Assembly (NCBI GenBank): GCA_963920665.1
Contig: OY987263.1
Location: 46,659,218 to 46,723,217, forward strand
Length of the DNA: 64,000 bases
Source of the DNA: Straminergon stramineum
Taxonomy: Eukaryota > Streptophyta > Bryopsida > Hypnales > Calliergonaceae
Direction of reading: 5' to 3'
Shown: one piece after another, positions 1-10,247 of the stretch
Layout of the letters: each line of letters opens with the position of its first letter
How positions within the stretch are numbered: the first letter of the stretch is position 1
Translations under genes and position numbers: made by a program
The notes under the pieces: generated by a model
Told to the model about the DNA's origin: nothing
The model's database searches: none
What the model saw: only the letters and a program-made list of their open reading frames with translations

Positions 1-397
1 AAAAATTCTCAAAAGCAAAAGAATTCATTTTCAATGTCATAATTAAGATCTTAAAAAAACAAACTCAAAGTATAATTAAAATATGGTACATAGTGGTTAA
101 GTTCGACATTCCTTATTGAATAATTAATTAAAGATGACAAATGTGATTCAATAGATTCTTGAAATAGAGAAACTTATTTTTTCCATAAATTTTTATTTAA
201 AATAATACCCTAAAAATCTTGGCACCTAGTTTCAAAATTATTTTTTGTCCATTCCGACCACTAGGCATGGTACATTGTATGGATATACTAATTTTTTTTA
301 AATTAGAAAACCCATATAATATGACTTGAACATAATTCCATGATGTGGATATACCATTTCTAACGTTGCATACAAAAAATTGGATGATATAATTTTT
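1..397. other. AT-rich spacer, no gene seen
   Basis: Low-complexity A/T-rich sequence with stops in all frames. I see no coding signal, structured RNA or recognisable repeat before the TTAA-flanked element that follows. Confidence 0.5.
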
Positions 398-1318
398 TTA
401 ACCCCTAAAGGTTTTTGACTATGTTTTCACCCAAACTGCCATTTCTAGTACAAGAACCAAATTTTAGAAAAAAAACATTTTTGGACACATGTACCTGTAG
501 GATCTTGTAGTAATCTAGTTTGAGAACATGTGGAAAAAATTTCATAAATTTCCACTATGTAGATTGCAAGATATTAGCGTTTGAATTGACAAAAATCCTT
601 TTTTTGTCCCTACAAAAAAACGGGCAGCTGCTCTTCACAAGGTCACATTTGTCTGAAAAAATGTCCCAAATGGATGTGTCTATTTTAATTCATTCTTTGA
701 GGCAAATTAGCTACATGTTTGAAAAAATTTGAATCGTTTGGAATTGTACAACATATAGGAAAAAAATAGTAAATAGAAAAAAGTAGATAATGGTTCAAAA
801 TACTAAATTGTTAAGAATTTTGTTATGGATTTGAAAAATGATAATCCCAATGGTTGTAGTCTTGTAATAAAAAATCTACATCCTATGATTTTATTTTTTT
901 CAAAAAATATTGAAAACTGAGTTAAATGAAGGACTTTAAAGTTTATTTTAGAGTAGAGAATCCATAACTACCCGCAAACTAAAACTCCTCATAACTTTCA
1001 CCTCATTGATCAAAATGGAATGATTCAAAGCTTTCCATATATATAGAAATCTAGAAAATCAGTTTTCAATTTTCAATTTTGAAAAAAGTGATTTTTTCTG
1101 ATCTGTTTGAGGTGCCCAAGTTGGGAAAGAAACTACATATCATACAATAACTTTTTAATCATGTAGCCAAAATTTATGAAAATTGTTGGGTCTTAAAGCT
1201 ACTCCTCAACCACATGTTGTGTGTAAATTTCAAAGAAAAAAATGGAAAATTTTGCTTGAATGAGCTACCCAAAATATCTATAATGCCAAAAAAACATGTT
1301 TGGAACTTTTGGGGTTAA
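398..1318. mobile_element. TTAA-flanked element, CCCC(T/A)AAAG termini (copy 1)
   Basis: A 921-bp AT-rich element bounded by TTAA at both ends. It begins CCCCTAAAGG and ends with the inverse, CTTTTGGGG. Its left 75 bases match the reverse complement of the right end of the copy at 27152-28104, so the two are family members in opposite orientation. TTAA duplications and CCC-starting termini are the hallmarks of piggyBac-type elements. No transposase is encoded, so it is probably non-autonomous. A short reading frame near 520-732 is shared with one other copy but is broken in the copy at 21590-22508, so I do not call it a gene. Confidence 0.65.
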
Positions 1319-2397
1319 ATAAATAAAAAAATTGTTTGACCATCCGAATAATAATTTTAGTCCTCAACATCTATCAAGGGTTAAATTAAAAATTAAAAAT
1401 TATATAGATATAAATCTATAGATATATACACATGAAGATAGTTTGAACTTAAGATTATTGAGCGAAGGTGTAATACAAGCAAGATCCTCACTTCAAAAAT
1501 CTAGTACTAGAACCTACAGCAAGAATTCAAAGCAAGATCCATTACTTTGAACTCCCATGTGTCTAAAGAATTTTCTTCACAACAACAATTTTTAGACATA
1601 TAGAGTCAACAACTTTTCACTACGTTGATTTGTCCTACTAGTGAGGGGGGAAATTAATGTCACTTAAAAATTAGTGTCACCAAAAGAAATTACGTTTTGA
1701 AAATGAATACAATACAATAATATTTCAATAATAATACCATCGGTTTGGTAAATTAGTGTGCCACATCCACTATTATGCAATATAACAACCACAAGACCTT
1801 CCATTGATGCTGAGTTTTCAAGCACTTGTAGAAATTCAACTACGTTGATATAATTACTGTATATCCTAAAAATCCAAATTTAGTGTCACCGCAAAGTTAG
1901 TGTCACTAGGCACAAACCCTTGGTGGAAATTAGTACAACACAGTGGTTTTTTTCTGCACTTTACCTTAATCAATGACTACTGATTTCTCCCCCCCAAATA
2001 AAAATAAAGTAAAATTAGCACAACACAGTAATATACTGTACCAACCTGCCCTAATTTACAAAGTCACACTAAGTTTACAGTATCTTAAATTAGTGCACCA
2101 AAGAAAATAGTGCATCATGACAGTTTCAATTTTAGAATAAAAAAAGTCATGTTTTTTCACCTAAATCATCCCCCAGTAATTGATGTAAGCCAAAAAAGAA
2201 AAGGAATTTGCAAACAAAACGACACAGAGAAGACGACAAAAGCCGCTAGGCATCTTCCAAAATTACTTTTTCGATGCACTAATTGTTGTAACGGTAGGGA
2301 TGTACTGTGGACCCTGGAGAAGAGATCAGAGCCGTCCACCTGTCCAGATTTGGGAGGTAATATAGAAAGTATATATTGTTGCTATAAACATAGTAAC
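1319..2397. other. AT-rich spacer with recurrent AAATTAGTG words
   Basis: No coding signal. Between about 1650 and 2110 the word AAATTAGTG, or close variants followed by TCAC, GCAC or ACAAC, recurs at least seven times at irregular spacing. This looks like decayed direct repeats or an old repeat element without clear ends. Confidence 0.4.
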
Positions 2398-2607
2398 TAC
2401 ACTGAATAGGGGTATTAAGGGGACCCCGGGGGACCCATACTAATTAATCGACATTCCACAATATATAAATATCTACCTTTATTGTACATCAGTAATTAGT
2501 TATTGAAGTGTCCGGAGATTTAACTTACATCATGTTTCAAACATCTACAGTTTTATACAATCAGTCCCTTTAATTTTTTGGTCCCCTTGATACCCCTATT
2601 CAGTGTA
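2398..2607. mobile_element. MITE, TACACTGAATAGGGGTA family (copy 1)
   Basis: A 210-bp element with terminal inverted repeats: TACACTGAATAGGGGTA on the left and TACCCCTATTCAGTGTA on the right. The interior, including the stretch CATACTAATTAATCGACATT, is nearly identical to copies at 42234-42425 and 51741-51933. It has no coding capacity. The TA at each outer end could be a target duplication or part of the inverted repeat. Confidence 0.75.
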
Positions 2608-3710
2608 GTGATGCTTTTTTTCTTTTGAAAAGCATACAGTAAGGCTGGCGAGGAAATTCGGGTACTGTAGAACAGGGCTTGTCAGTGAGACTAATTTGGG
2701 GTGCATACTGGAAATTACTGTAGTAACCTGCCCCCTTTGGAGGGAGGGGTATATTTGGGGGACCAAATTTTTCTTTGGGTTTGAAATTTTGATAGATATG
2801 CAAAAGGAAATGGGGACCATTCATATTGAAATGAAATAAACAAATTTGGCACTCTTAGAATTTATTTTTATTTTTTGGAAGTTGAAAGTAGTATATGAGT
2901 AGACTACAATTGAGCAAGAATAACTTGAGGCTATTGTCCTTACTAACTACAACAAAATTTGAGAGATTTGACTAGTAGAAGAAACAAGGTTTGCATATAC
3001 TTGGCTTTAACCCCTCTAAGCCAATTGTGTGTTGATAATTGTCATACCTAATAAAATATGGTATACAATAATTGTTCAAAACTGAATAAATCTAGTTTTC
3101 AAATCACATTCTAAGAGGAATCAAACTTTGTTATTGCTATGTCAAGGTGGTTTCAAGAAAAAATATTTCTTCTAGCTTCAAACCCTATTGTCTTGCAGTT
3201 TGTGAAGTCAAAGTTCTTGAAATTTTTCCTCCATGTTCCAAATGTTTTGTCTCTAAATTTTCACCATTTGGATTTCAAATAAAAATTTCCTCATTGCACA
3301 AGAAATCATCAAAAAATGACTAGTGTATTGCCAATTCACTCAACCTCCTTGCATTGGAGGGGGATTTAGAGTAAGTTAGACTCCTTATTTGCTTTTGAAA
3401 TTTTCATGAGTGAACCTAGCATCATATAATTATAAATGGTCAAAATCTGCATTTTTGTGTAGAGCTAAAATTTTATTCCAAGAGGGATCGAAGTTTGTTG
3501 ACCATGTTTTGCATGATTGGAAAAAGTTTTTTTTCTCACTTCAGACATCATAATCTTTCAATCCACCTAGTCAAATGGTATAAAAATTTTCCCACACATT
3601 GTCTTACTAGTTTAATATTCTTTTGTATAGTTGGAATTAAAATAATAATAATTTTGATAGTAAATAATGCTGTAGAAATAATTCCTTTAGATATTGTGGA
3701 AATTGTTGGT
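2608..3710. other. Spacer, nothing recognised
   Basis: AT-rich sequence with a slightly more GC-rich patch at 2640-2820. I see no conserved protein, RNA or repeat in it. Confidence 0.4.
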
Positions 3711-3845
3711 TTACAAAAATCCAAAAGCACTCAATGGAAGTCAAACTATTGTAGAAGATCTCCCCTTTCCACACAAAATTTTGAGAATGAGTAGTTGCAC
3801 TTTTGTCCCACATTGAAAGATATTTAGTCATCCATTGGATACTTA
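3711..3845 (+). repeat. Dispersed repeat, copy A
   Basis: About 135 bp shared with 53905-54068 (same strand) and 63812-63992 (opposite strand). Common words include GTCAAACTAT, TTGCACTTTTGTCC and CATTGGA in the same order and spacing. No termini or coding potential are apparent. Confidence 0.5.
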
Positions 3846-4813
3846 ATGTTTGTGTCAATATTTATAATTTAACCCTTCACCGCCCAGACCTCGTTTTCGT
3901 CAAGCACATGCTCCGTAGCGTTCTCTGAAGAATCAGAGCCCAGACTGCACTCTGGGTGGAATTTTGTGAATCCACCGTTGGGTTCTAGCCACAAGTTAGA
4001 GGTGATGCAAGATTCACAGGAAATTTTGAAATTGATTAGTCACATATGTAGATTATAGGAGTTGATGAAGATCAAACTGTTGAGGGGTGATGTCTTTTTT
4101 GGGTATTGCATAATGATTCCGGCCGATTGCAGGTAGAAGGAAACTTGTTTTGAAACAAGAGTCCGGGTGATTCATCAAGACCAAAAATGCAACTCGGTGG
4201 TGCAAAAATTGGTAGAAATGAATTGAAAACTCACAAGCGTGAAGAAATCAAAAGCAACGACCTGTCGATTAGTAACTAGGACAAACCGGGAGGTGGTCGT
4301 GGTTGCCATGGGGTATTGTCGGTACACAAATTATTGCAAGAATGAAGATTTCGGGGAGAAAAACAGAGTTCCAGAAAATAGGAGACGTGTGATACACAAC
4401 CAAAGTTCAAAAATTCCGTATCCCGTGGTAAGGGAGGAAATGTAATACACACAATTGTTTGCAATTCAAAGTATGTTGCAAGAGAAACGTCTACGACTCT
4501 ACACTCCAACAAAATGAAAATTCGTCGTGAGTGTTGGACACCCAAGCGTGCTTGCATGCATGAAAATCACCCTATTACGGACGCATAGAGGAATGCGAAT
4601 GCAGCTTGAAGGGAGCAAGGCGACTACATCAGTCAGTTTGAAGCTGGACTGTGTGGAGGTGAACCTGACCAAAAGTCAGAGTCAAAACGCGGCTGAAAAT
4701 GCAGGGTCCTCACTTGTGCACACCTGCCACTTCAATTCAAGGACCCGGGTTCTAGTATAGGGTTGGTCACCATCATCTACACTACATGCAACGATCAACA
4801 TGAAATCCATTAG
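3846..4813. other. GC-richer flank of the piggyBac gene
   Basis: Base composition rises abruptly after 3869, where TTAACCCTTCACCGCC occurs. TTAA followed by CCC would suit the outer end of a piggyBac element whose C-terminal coding part starts at 4814 on the minus strand. I could not find a matching inverted end beyond 25042, so this boundary is only a suggestion. No other gene is seen here. Confidence 0.35.
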
Positions 4814-5347
4814 TTAGTTATGGTGGTGACATTGTGAAAATTCGGAAGCACGCAATGCCCATTTCTTGGATGAGTGCACCTGTGCAAAGCAAGGGTCTTG
4901 GCACATGAAAACAAATCCACACGCAAGGCAATACCCAGCCTACTTCCGCTTGCAAGCACAACACCTTCGGCGGATGTGTACATGGGTTTGCACATAGTGC
5001 AACACTGAGGGATTCCGGTTCCAATTGCTGCTTGTCCTAGGGAGAGAGATCTTTGGCAGTATGAGACCAAAAGCAACATTATACATGAAATCCATATGTC
5101 GCACTCTCCTCTCTCTCCTAGCACGTCGGTCATGACGATAGCAAACCCATGCATTATGAAGGACGGAATCCACAAAGAACATGAGATACTTGTGCCACCA
5201 CTTGTTACTATGGAATTGTGTAGTGTAATTTGTCCGCATTTGATCAACAAGATCCACACCTCGCATGTTGCATTGGTATTCCACTTGTTGTGGCGTAGTC
5301 GGAATCTCTTCCCTTATTCCTTTCAACCATCGGCAAGCAACCAGAGG
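4814..5347 (-). pseudogene. piggyBac-type transposase, C-terminal part (split by the giant hAT)
   Basis: The minus strand reads a DDE_Tnp_1_7 C-terminal region. The family motif around the third catalytic Asp appears as MRGVDLVDQM, followed by KWWHKYLMFFVDSVLHNAW, the usual Lys-Trp-Trp and hydrophobic helix. After an in-frame TAG at 4940-4942, a Cys-rich finger continues (CxxC, CLAC, MCQDPC, then VH), ending at a TAA at 4814-4816. The upstream part of the same gene lies at 23324-25042. Codon phase matches across the insertion: this part resumes in the frame in which the other part stops. It is broken by the insertion and by the stop, so it is a pseudogene. Confidence 0.85.
5340..5347. repeat. 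Left target-site duplication of the giant hAT
   Basis: ACCAGAGG directly precedes the left terminal repeat. The right counterpart ACCATAGG at 23324-23331 matches at 7 of 8 positions. Eight-base duplications are typical of hAT insertions. It lies within the piggyBac coding sequence. Confidence 0.85.
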
Positions 5348-5357
5348 CAGGGTTGAC
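5348..5357 (+). repeat. Left terminal inverted repeat of the giant hAT
   Basis: CAGGGTTGAC, the exact reverse complement of the right end at 23314-23323. It begins CAGGG, as in Ac-like hAT elements. Confidence 0.9.
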
Positions 5358-5505
5358 GAAAGTGAGCGTCCCGGGCAAAATCGCATCCAAAAATCGGACG
5401 TTCGGACCCTGTGCACGCTGCGTCTCCAAAGGGTAAAAAACACCGTCCGCAAATTTACCCTGGGTAAATGCGGACGGACGGGCAAGCGGACGGCTAGTGG
5501 CTAGT
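5348..5505. promoter_or_regulatory. Left subterminal GGACGG/CCGTCC region
   Basis: GC-rich terminus with several CGGACGG, CCGTCCG and CGGACG words. It contains the palindrome TTTACCCTGGGTAAA (5454-5468) and the words GGCAAAATCG and GGGTAAAAA. The right terminus carries the same ingredients in mirror order. hAT transposases such as Ac bind short subterminal repeats (AAACGG for Ac), so these words are candidate transposase binding sites; that role is inferred. Confidence 0.6.
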
Positions 5506-5967
5506 TATTTAATACAAAGCTTCAACTCCTTCAAGTAAACTTTGATTCCTTGAATGCTTTTTACAATAACATATGGAGTTATGAACTATCCTTTGTAGTG
5601 TAATCAACCAAAGAAATTGTACACTATAATTGCAATTATGAATTATCAAAGGAAAGGATTAAAGAAAAAATTCAAAATTCTCTTCACCTTGAAAATTACC
5701 AAATCTATGATTCTATGACAATCATGAAGTCAAAATTGTTGCATTCTAAATGTATCTTGCAATATATCATGCTTCATACAAAGAAAGAGGAACACAATCA
5801 ATTTTGGGGGGACTTCTTCTTGGTTTTGCAATTCAAAAAAAAATAATCATATTTTCAACATCAATAAGCAAACTCCAACTGCAATGGAAGCTTCAAACAA
5901 TCAATTGCCATTACATGCTCAATGTATCATAAGCACCTAAACACCTAAGCCTACATTCCTTGAATCT
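5506..5967. other. Spacer between left terminus and transposase gene
   Basis: AT-rich, with no gene seen. It should contain the 3' untranslated region and polyadenylation signals of the minus-strand transposase gene, whose stop lies at 5968. Confidence 0.4.
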
Positions 5968-8900
5968 CTAAGGCTTGTAATCACTATCTCCTTTCACCTC
6001 AACCTCGCTACTCTCACATCTAGTTCTCCATCGGTCATCTTCATCGCTAGATGTCTCTTCCATGTCGTTTGATGAAGATTGTACAATTTTCACTCCTTTT
6101 TGTACTTGGGTAGATGTCAATGATCTCATTGATCTACCGGTCTTCTTCTCCATTGTGGCTCTTAATATAGCCTTACCAATGCCTTCCTTAAGGCTAGGGA
6201 TTGTTTTCATTTTCTTCTTTGATCCCACTTGATAGGTATCAAGTGGGGTTCTACCCATATTCGGTCTCTTCCTTGGAGAGGTAGCAAAGGGTTGCATCAT
6301 TCTTTTTTTACGAGCTTTAATGGAGTCTTCACCCTGTGATATCTCTGCTTTTGGCGCTCCTTGAATAATTAACTGCATTGCATTCAAAGATTGCGATGTG
6401 TGGCCTAATGATTTCAAGGAATGGCGTGGTGGATGGCCCCAATGTTGAATAAACATTGAAGCCAATGTCTCATCCTTATCATCATCATCGGTACATGATA
6501 AAATGGTTCGACTTGGATTGCCTCCAGAACTCATCTCTTTCGTAGGAGACAAATGTCTTTTTCCAAGCCGTGATTTCCTTGAACCATCCAATGTCGTGAC
6601 ATCGCTTTTAAATAGTGCACGTGGAGGAGTGCTACGTGGTGGTTCGGGAGAATCTTCCATGAGGTGCATTTTGCCAACACCATTGTTGACAAAAATTGGG
6701 TTGCCTGACTCCATCAAACATGCTTCAACATTGTCTTGTACTTTGTGTGGTTTGGCATTTCCAATATTTTCTTCAACACATTTCTTGCTTGCTGATACCA
6801 CTATTGACACAACAATTCCATTGGACACGTTCATTTCAACGTTCACCTCACATCCTCCTTTGTCTTCATGTTGGTCATTTTTTTCTACCGCCATTATCGG
6901 GGATGGAGCATCGGAAATGGGAATCACTTCATCCTTTTCAAGACTCCCATCATTCGCAACCGTTGTCCTATTGGTCGCCCTTATCTCTACATACGTATCC
7001 TCCACGTTTGATAGAAGATTTTTGCTACTCATGAATCCGGTTCCATCCACAAATCTAGCTATCGAAGGTACATCATCATCAAGCCTGCAATCATCCTCAT
7101 CTGATCGAAACTCATACATGTCTCCATTCGTGACTCCGAAGTCTTCATTGTTTTGATTAGGAGTCTCAAACATTTCTTTGTCAGAATTGTACATATCATA
7201 ATTCACAACATCTCTATCATCAGATACAGATTCATCATCCTCGTCTTCCGAGATAGGCCCTTCCGAATCTTCGGACTCCACATTGTCATGGTACCACTTC
7301 TTTTCATCCTTCTCGTTCGATGCGGCTATGACTTTGGAATTGGTGTATACATACAGCAAATCGGTTGCTTTCTGTGGCCTCAACTTGTTTCGGGATTTGT
7401 TGTGAACAAAAGAGTAGCTACTCCAATTTCGTTCACATGAAGATGATGACACCGGTTGGGCCAAAATCCTCTTTGCAATTGGAGCAATGAGCTTGCCACA
7501 TGCACCTTCAAAATCCCACCAAGCATGTGCCGACAATTTCTGCTCAGCCGGATCCAACAGGTCGTGGAACGGAGGATCTTGATGTCGAAATGCTACAAAT
7601 TCCTTCACTACGTCAGGATAAGTTCCTGGTTGACATATTTTCCTGATAATGCGCTTGCATGCATTTGTTGCATTTTGATCATCAGCTAGTTCTTTATTGT
7701 GAAGAAGGTAAGGATTCAAAAGAGTTCCTGCATAATGTAGATCGGTCTCTACCATTTCCCGTCGCTTACCAAACGCCTTTTCGATAGGAATGGCTAAGTC
7801 CAAGGACAAACCAAAGGGCTCTTGTCGTAAAGAGAAGACATGCTTCTCTAAATTCCTCATGATATGCAACACCTTGCCCATGCATGGTGTCTTTGCATCC
7901 AAATTACGTAGACCAAACACCACAGGAGCCATCAATTCTCGGAAATTAGTGGCACGGGCCCAAAAATGCTCATCTAAAATTGTCTTCTTCACCTCCTGAG
8001 ACTCCGTACGAGATTTTGTGTTCTTTGTGTCCCGTAACTTGAGCACATATTCTACCCATTGTGGATCCACCACACTTTGTTGCAATCTAGTCTTGACCTT
8101 CAACAAACGAGAAATCATGAAGAAATTGGAGGCAAATCTTGTTTTCACCGACATCAATAAGCTATTCTTCGTTTCGTGCGTTTGAAATATAGCTAGTAGC
8201 ATATGCCGCAATCGGAAGAACTTCACAACGGTTTGGGCCTTTTCCACTAGCTCCTTCAACCATTCTTACTTCCCCCAATCTTGAAGCAACAAATTCAAGG
8301 CGTGCACCACACAACCTTGAAAGAAAATGTGTGGATATTTACTCGACACCATATTCCATGCTGCCGGTTTTAGAGGAGCAATGTCTGTAGTCACTTGCAC
8401 AACATTTGTAGGGCCTACTTGTTCTATAAACTTTTCCAAGATAGAGGCCAAAAAAGGAGCATTCTTTTCGATTCCACTTGTATCCACTGATCCTAGAAAT
8501 TGTTCATCCGCAGAAGATACAAGCATGGCATTTATCAATGGTCGATTGGTAACCGAGCTCCATCCATCAATAGACAATGTTGCTCCAAACTTCCGAATGC
8601 TATCTTCGGTCCGACTATGAAGCTTTGTTTTGATGTCGGTCTTCGCTTAGTCAAGCAATTTATGGTGTAAATCATGATACGATGGTGGAGCGTAGGGCCC
8701 ACGATACTCGGCTGTTTTTTTCACTGCTTCTTTAAATGCCGGATTTCGAGCTACGGCAAATGGTATGTTTGCCGCATAGAAGAAATTGGCCCACACTACA
8801 TTCAAATTGTGTTTTGCTGCGGAATCAAAGCCATCGACTAGACTACTCTGTCTTTGAAGTCTACTACCTAATGCCCTTGGAGTATCACAATCACTGGATG

Positions 8901-9276
8901 TTTTTGTAGTTTGGTTAACTTCGGATCCTACACCAACAAATTCTTCCGGTGCTGCGCATGAGTCCTCTTGAGTAGAACGCGCCATATCCCTCTCATTTGA
9001 AAAATCCCTCCCGACCATATGCATGCTACCAACATCTACATTGTCAATGATTGGTCTCTACGGGAATGCCCCATTAGATCGAAGAAATAGGATTCGAACA
9101 TCTGGCATCAATTGCAAACAAAGACTCACTCTTCTATCACGAACACCTGATGGGCCTTCATATCCTAAATGGCTCAACATATGGCTTATCTTCTTCGCAA
9201 ACACCGAGTTGCAAGCCTTGTACTTTACCTTACCGGTTGATGCGGTACCATACCAACCAGACCAATCCTTGCTCAT
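5968..9276 (-). pseudogene. hAT transposase, 1,102 codons, three in-frame stops
   Basis: The first ATG is at 9276; the frame runs without introns or frameshifts to 5968, interrupted by TAG (9058-9060), TAA (8647-8649) and TAA (8266-8268). In order: a BED-like finger at residues ~16-45 (YKACNSVF...HMLSHL) with an incomplete Cys pair; a DUF659/RNase-H-like core with SIDGW (Asp 237) and VTTD (Asp 298); and a hAT dimerisation region at ~588-649 with SSSSCERNW (Glu 616). These three acidic residues are plausible catalytic DDE positions. A tail of about 450 residues follows, with acidic runs and Lys/Arg-rich patches, unlike the usual 600-800-residue hAT protein. Family sequence continues directly on both sides of each stop, so they are mutations rather than introns. 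Each could derive from CAG or CAA by one C-to-T change. It is presumably the former mover of the giant element. Confidence 0.9.
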
Positions 9277-9589
9277 AGTGGCAAGGCACAAATTTTAATT
9301 CCGTATATTGGAATTAAATTCAAAATGTGAAGACCAAATGAACAATGTCCAAATATAATAAAAAATGAGTCCATAAAGCCTTGAAAATCAAGGCCCTCTT
9401 GTCCACTGAACTATACATTACCAAGCAAGGGACACAAAAATTGCAGCTCCTAGCCCTTGGAAATCTTAGCGTTCAGTTTTCAAGAGTGCTCTCAAATGAC
9501 TTCTTTCCTACAGTTATAGTCTCCCAAATAGGCCTGACCGTTGCAGACCATTTTTGAATCTACAGAACATACTATCCACCGTCACCTGA
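9277..9589. other. Spacer upstream of the hAT transposase
   Basis: Probable 5' leader and proximal promoter of the minus-strand transposase gene. It contains no other coding sequence that I can recognise. Confidence 0.35.
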
Positions 9590-9840
9590 TTGCGCAGCGG
9601 CCGGCCGGTCCAGCGGTCGGGCGGTCGGTTTAGTTGGGCGAACGGCCGGTCCATCGGACGGGCGGTCAGGCCTACGGGGGTTGGGTGGACGGACAAGCGG
9701 ATGGAGTGACGCGAAGACACACGGACGGGTGGATGGATATTGCGGACAGGTGGACGGGAGATTGGGTGGACGGGAGGTCGGGCAGACAGGAGGTTGGGCG
9801 GACGGGTGGTTTAAGGCGGACGGGCGGGGTAGGTCGTGTT
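9590..9840. promoter_or_regulatory. Internal GGACGG island upstream of the transposase gene
   Basis: About 250 bp crowded with GGACGGG, CGGTCGG, CGGCCGG and similar CpG-containing words, in sharp contrast to AT-rich neighbours. It starts about 310 bp upstream of the transposase ATG. The same words occur at both ends of the element and before the other three genes, so a shared promoter or binding role is inferred. Confidence 0.55.
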
Positions 9841-10247
9841 CAATTGTTCAAATGTTCAATGCTTCAATAGATGTGGGACAAAATAGGGATTTATGGATGG
9901 AATGAGCCAATGAGGAGATTTTTGAAAATTATGGTTTTATCAAAGGGTCTTATAATTTAAAATTTCTAGATGAGCATGAAAAAACATACTTCACAAAAAG
10001 TTGTTCTTTATAAATCACCATAGCATGAACTTAAAAGAAAGCAAAACAAATGATTAATTCAAAGATATATATATTGATATTTCATATTTGGATATATAAA
10101 GAACTTCAAAACAAATCAAAATTCATCATGAGTACAATGAATTACTAGTAGTACTCAACCCTTATAACATTCAAGCCACACTCACCAGTATACTTCTATA
10201 CTATTAAACATTTAAACATAATAAAATAAGGAAAGTCTCTCTTATAC
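9841..10247. other. Spacer between island and RING gene 3' end
   Basis: AT-rich. It is likely to include the 3' untranslated region of the minus-strand gene that ends at 10248. Nothing else is seen. Confidence 0.35.

Noticed and set aside
520..732. Short reading frame with a similar counterpart at 27758-27970
   Set aside because: Both lie in copies of the same TTAA/CCCC element, and the homologous segment of the copy at 21590-22508 has stops. Similarity reflects shared repeat ancestry, not a protein gene.
3869..3884. TTAACCCTTCACCGCC as the outer end of the host piggyBac element
   Set aside because: No inverted partner ending GGGTTAA was found beyond 25042, so I did not draw the piggyBac element boundaries.
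9590..9840. GGACGG clusters as a CRISPR array or satellite
   Set aside because: Words are short and irregularly spaced, with no constant repeat-spacer length, and the context is a plant transposon.
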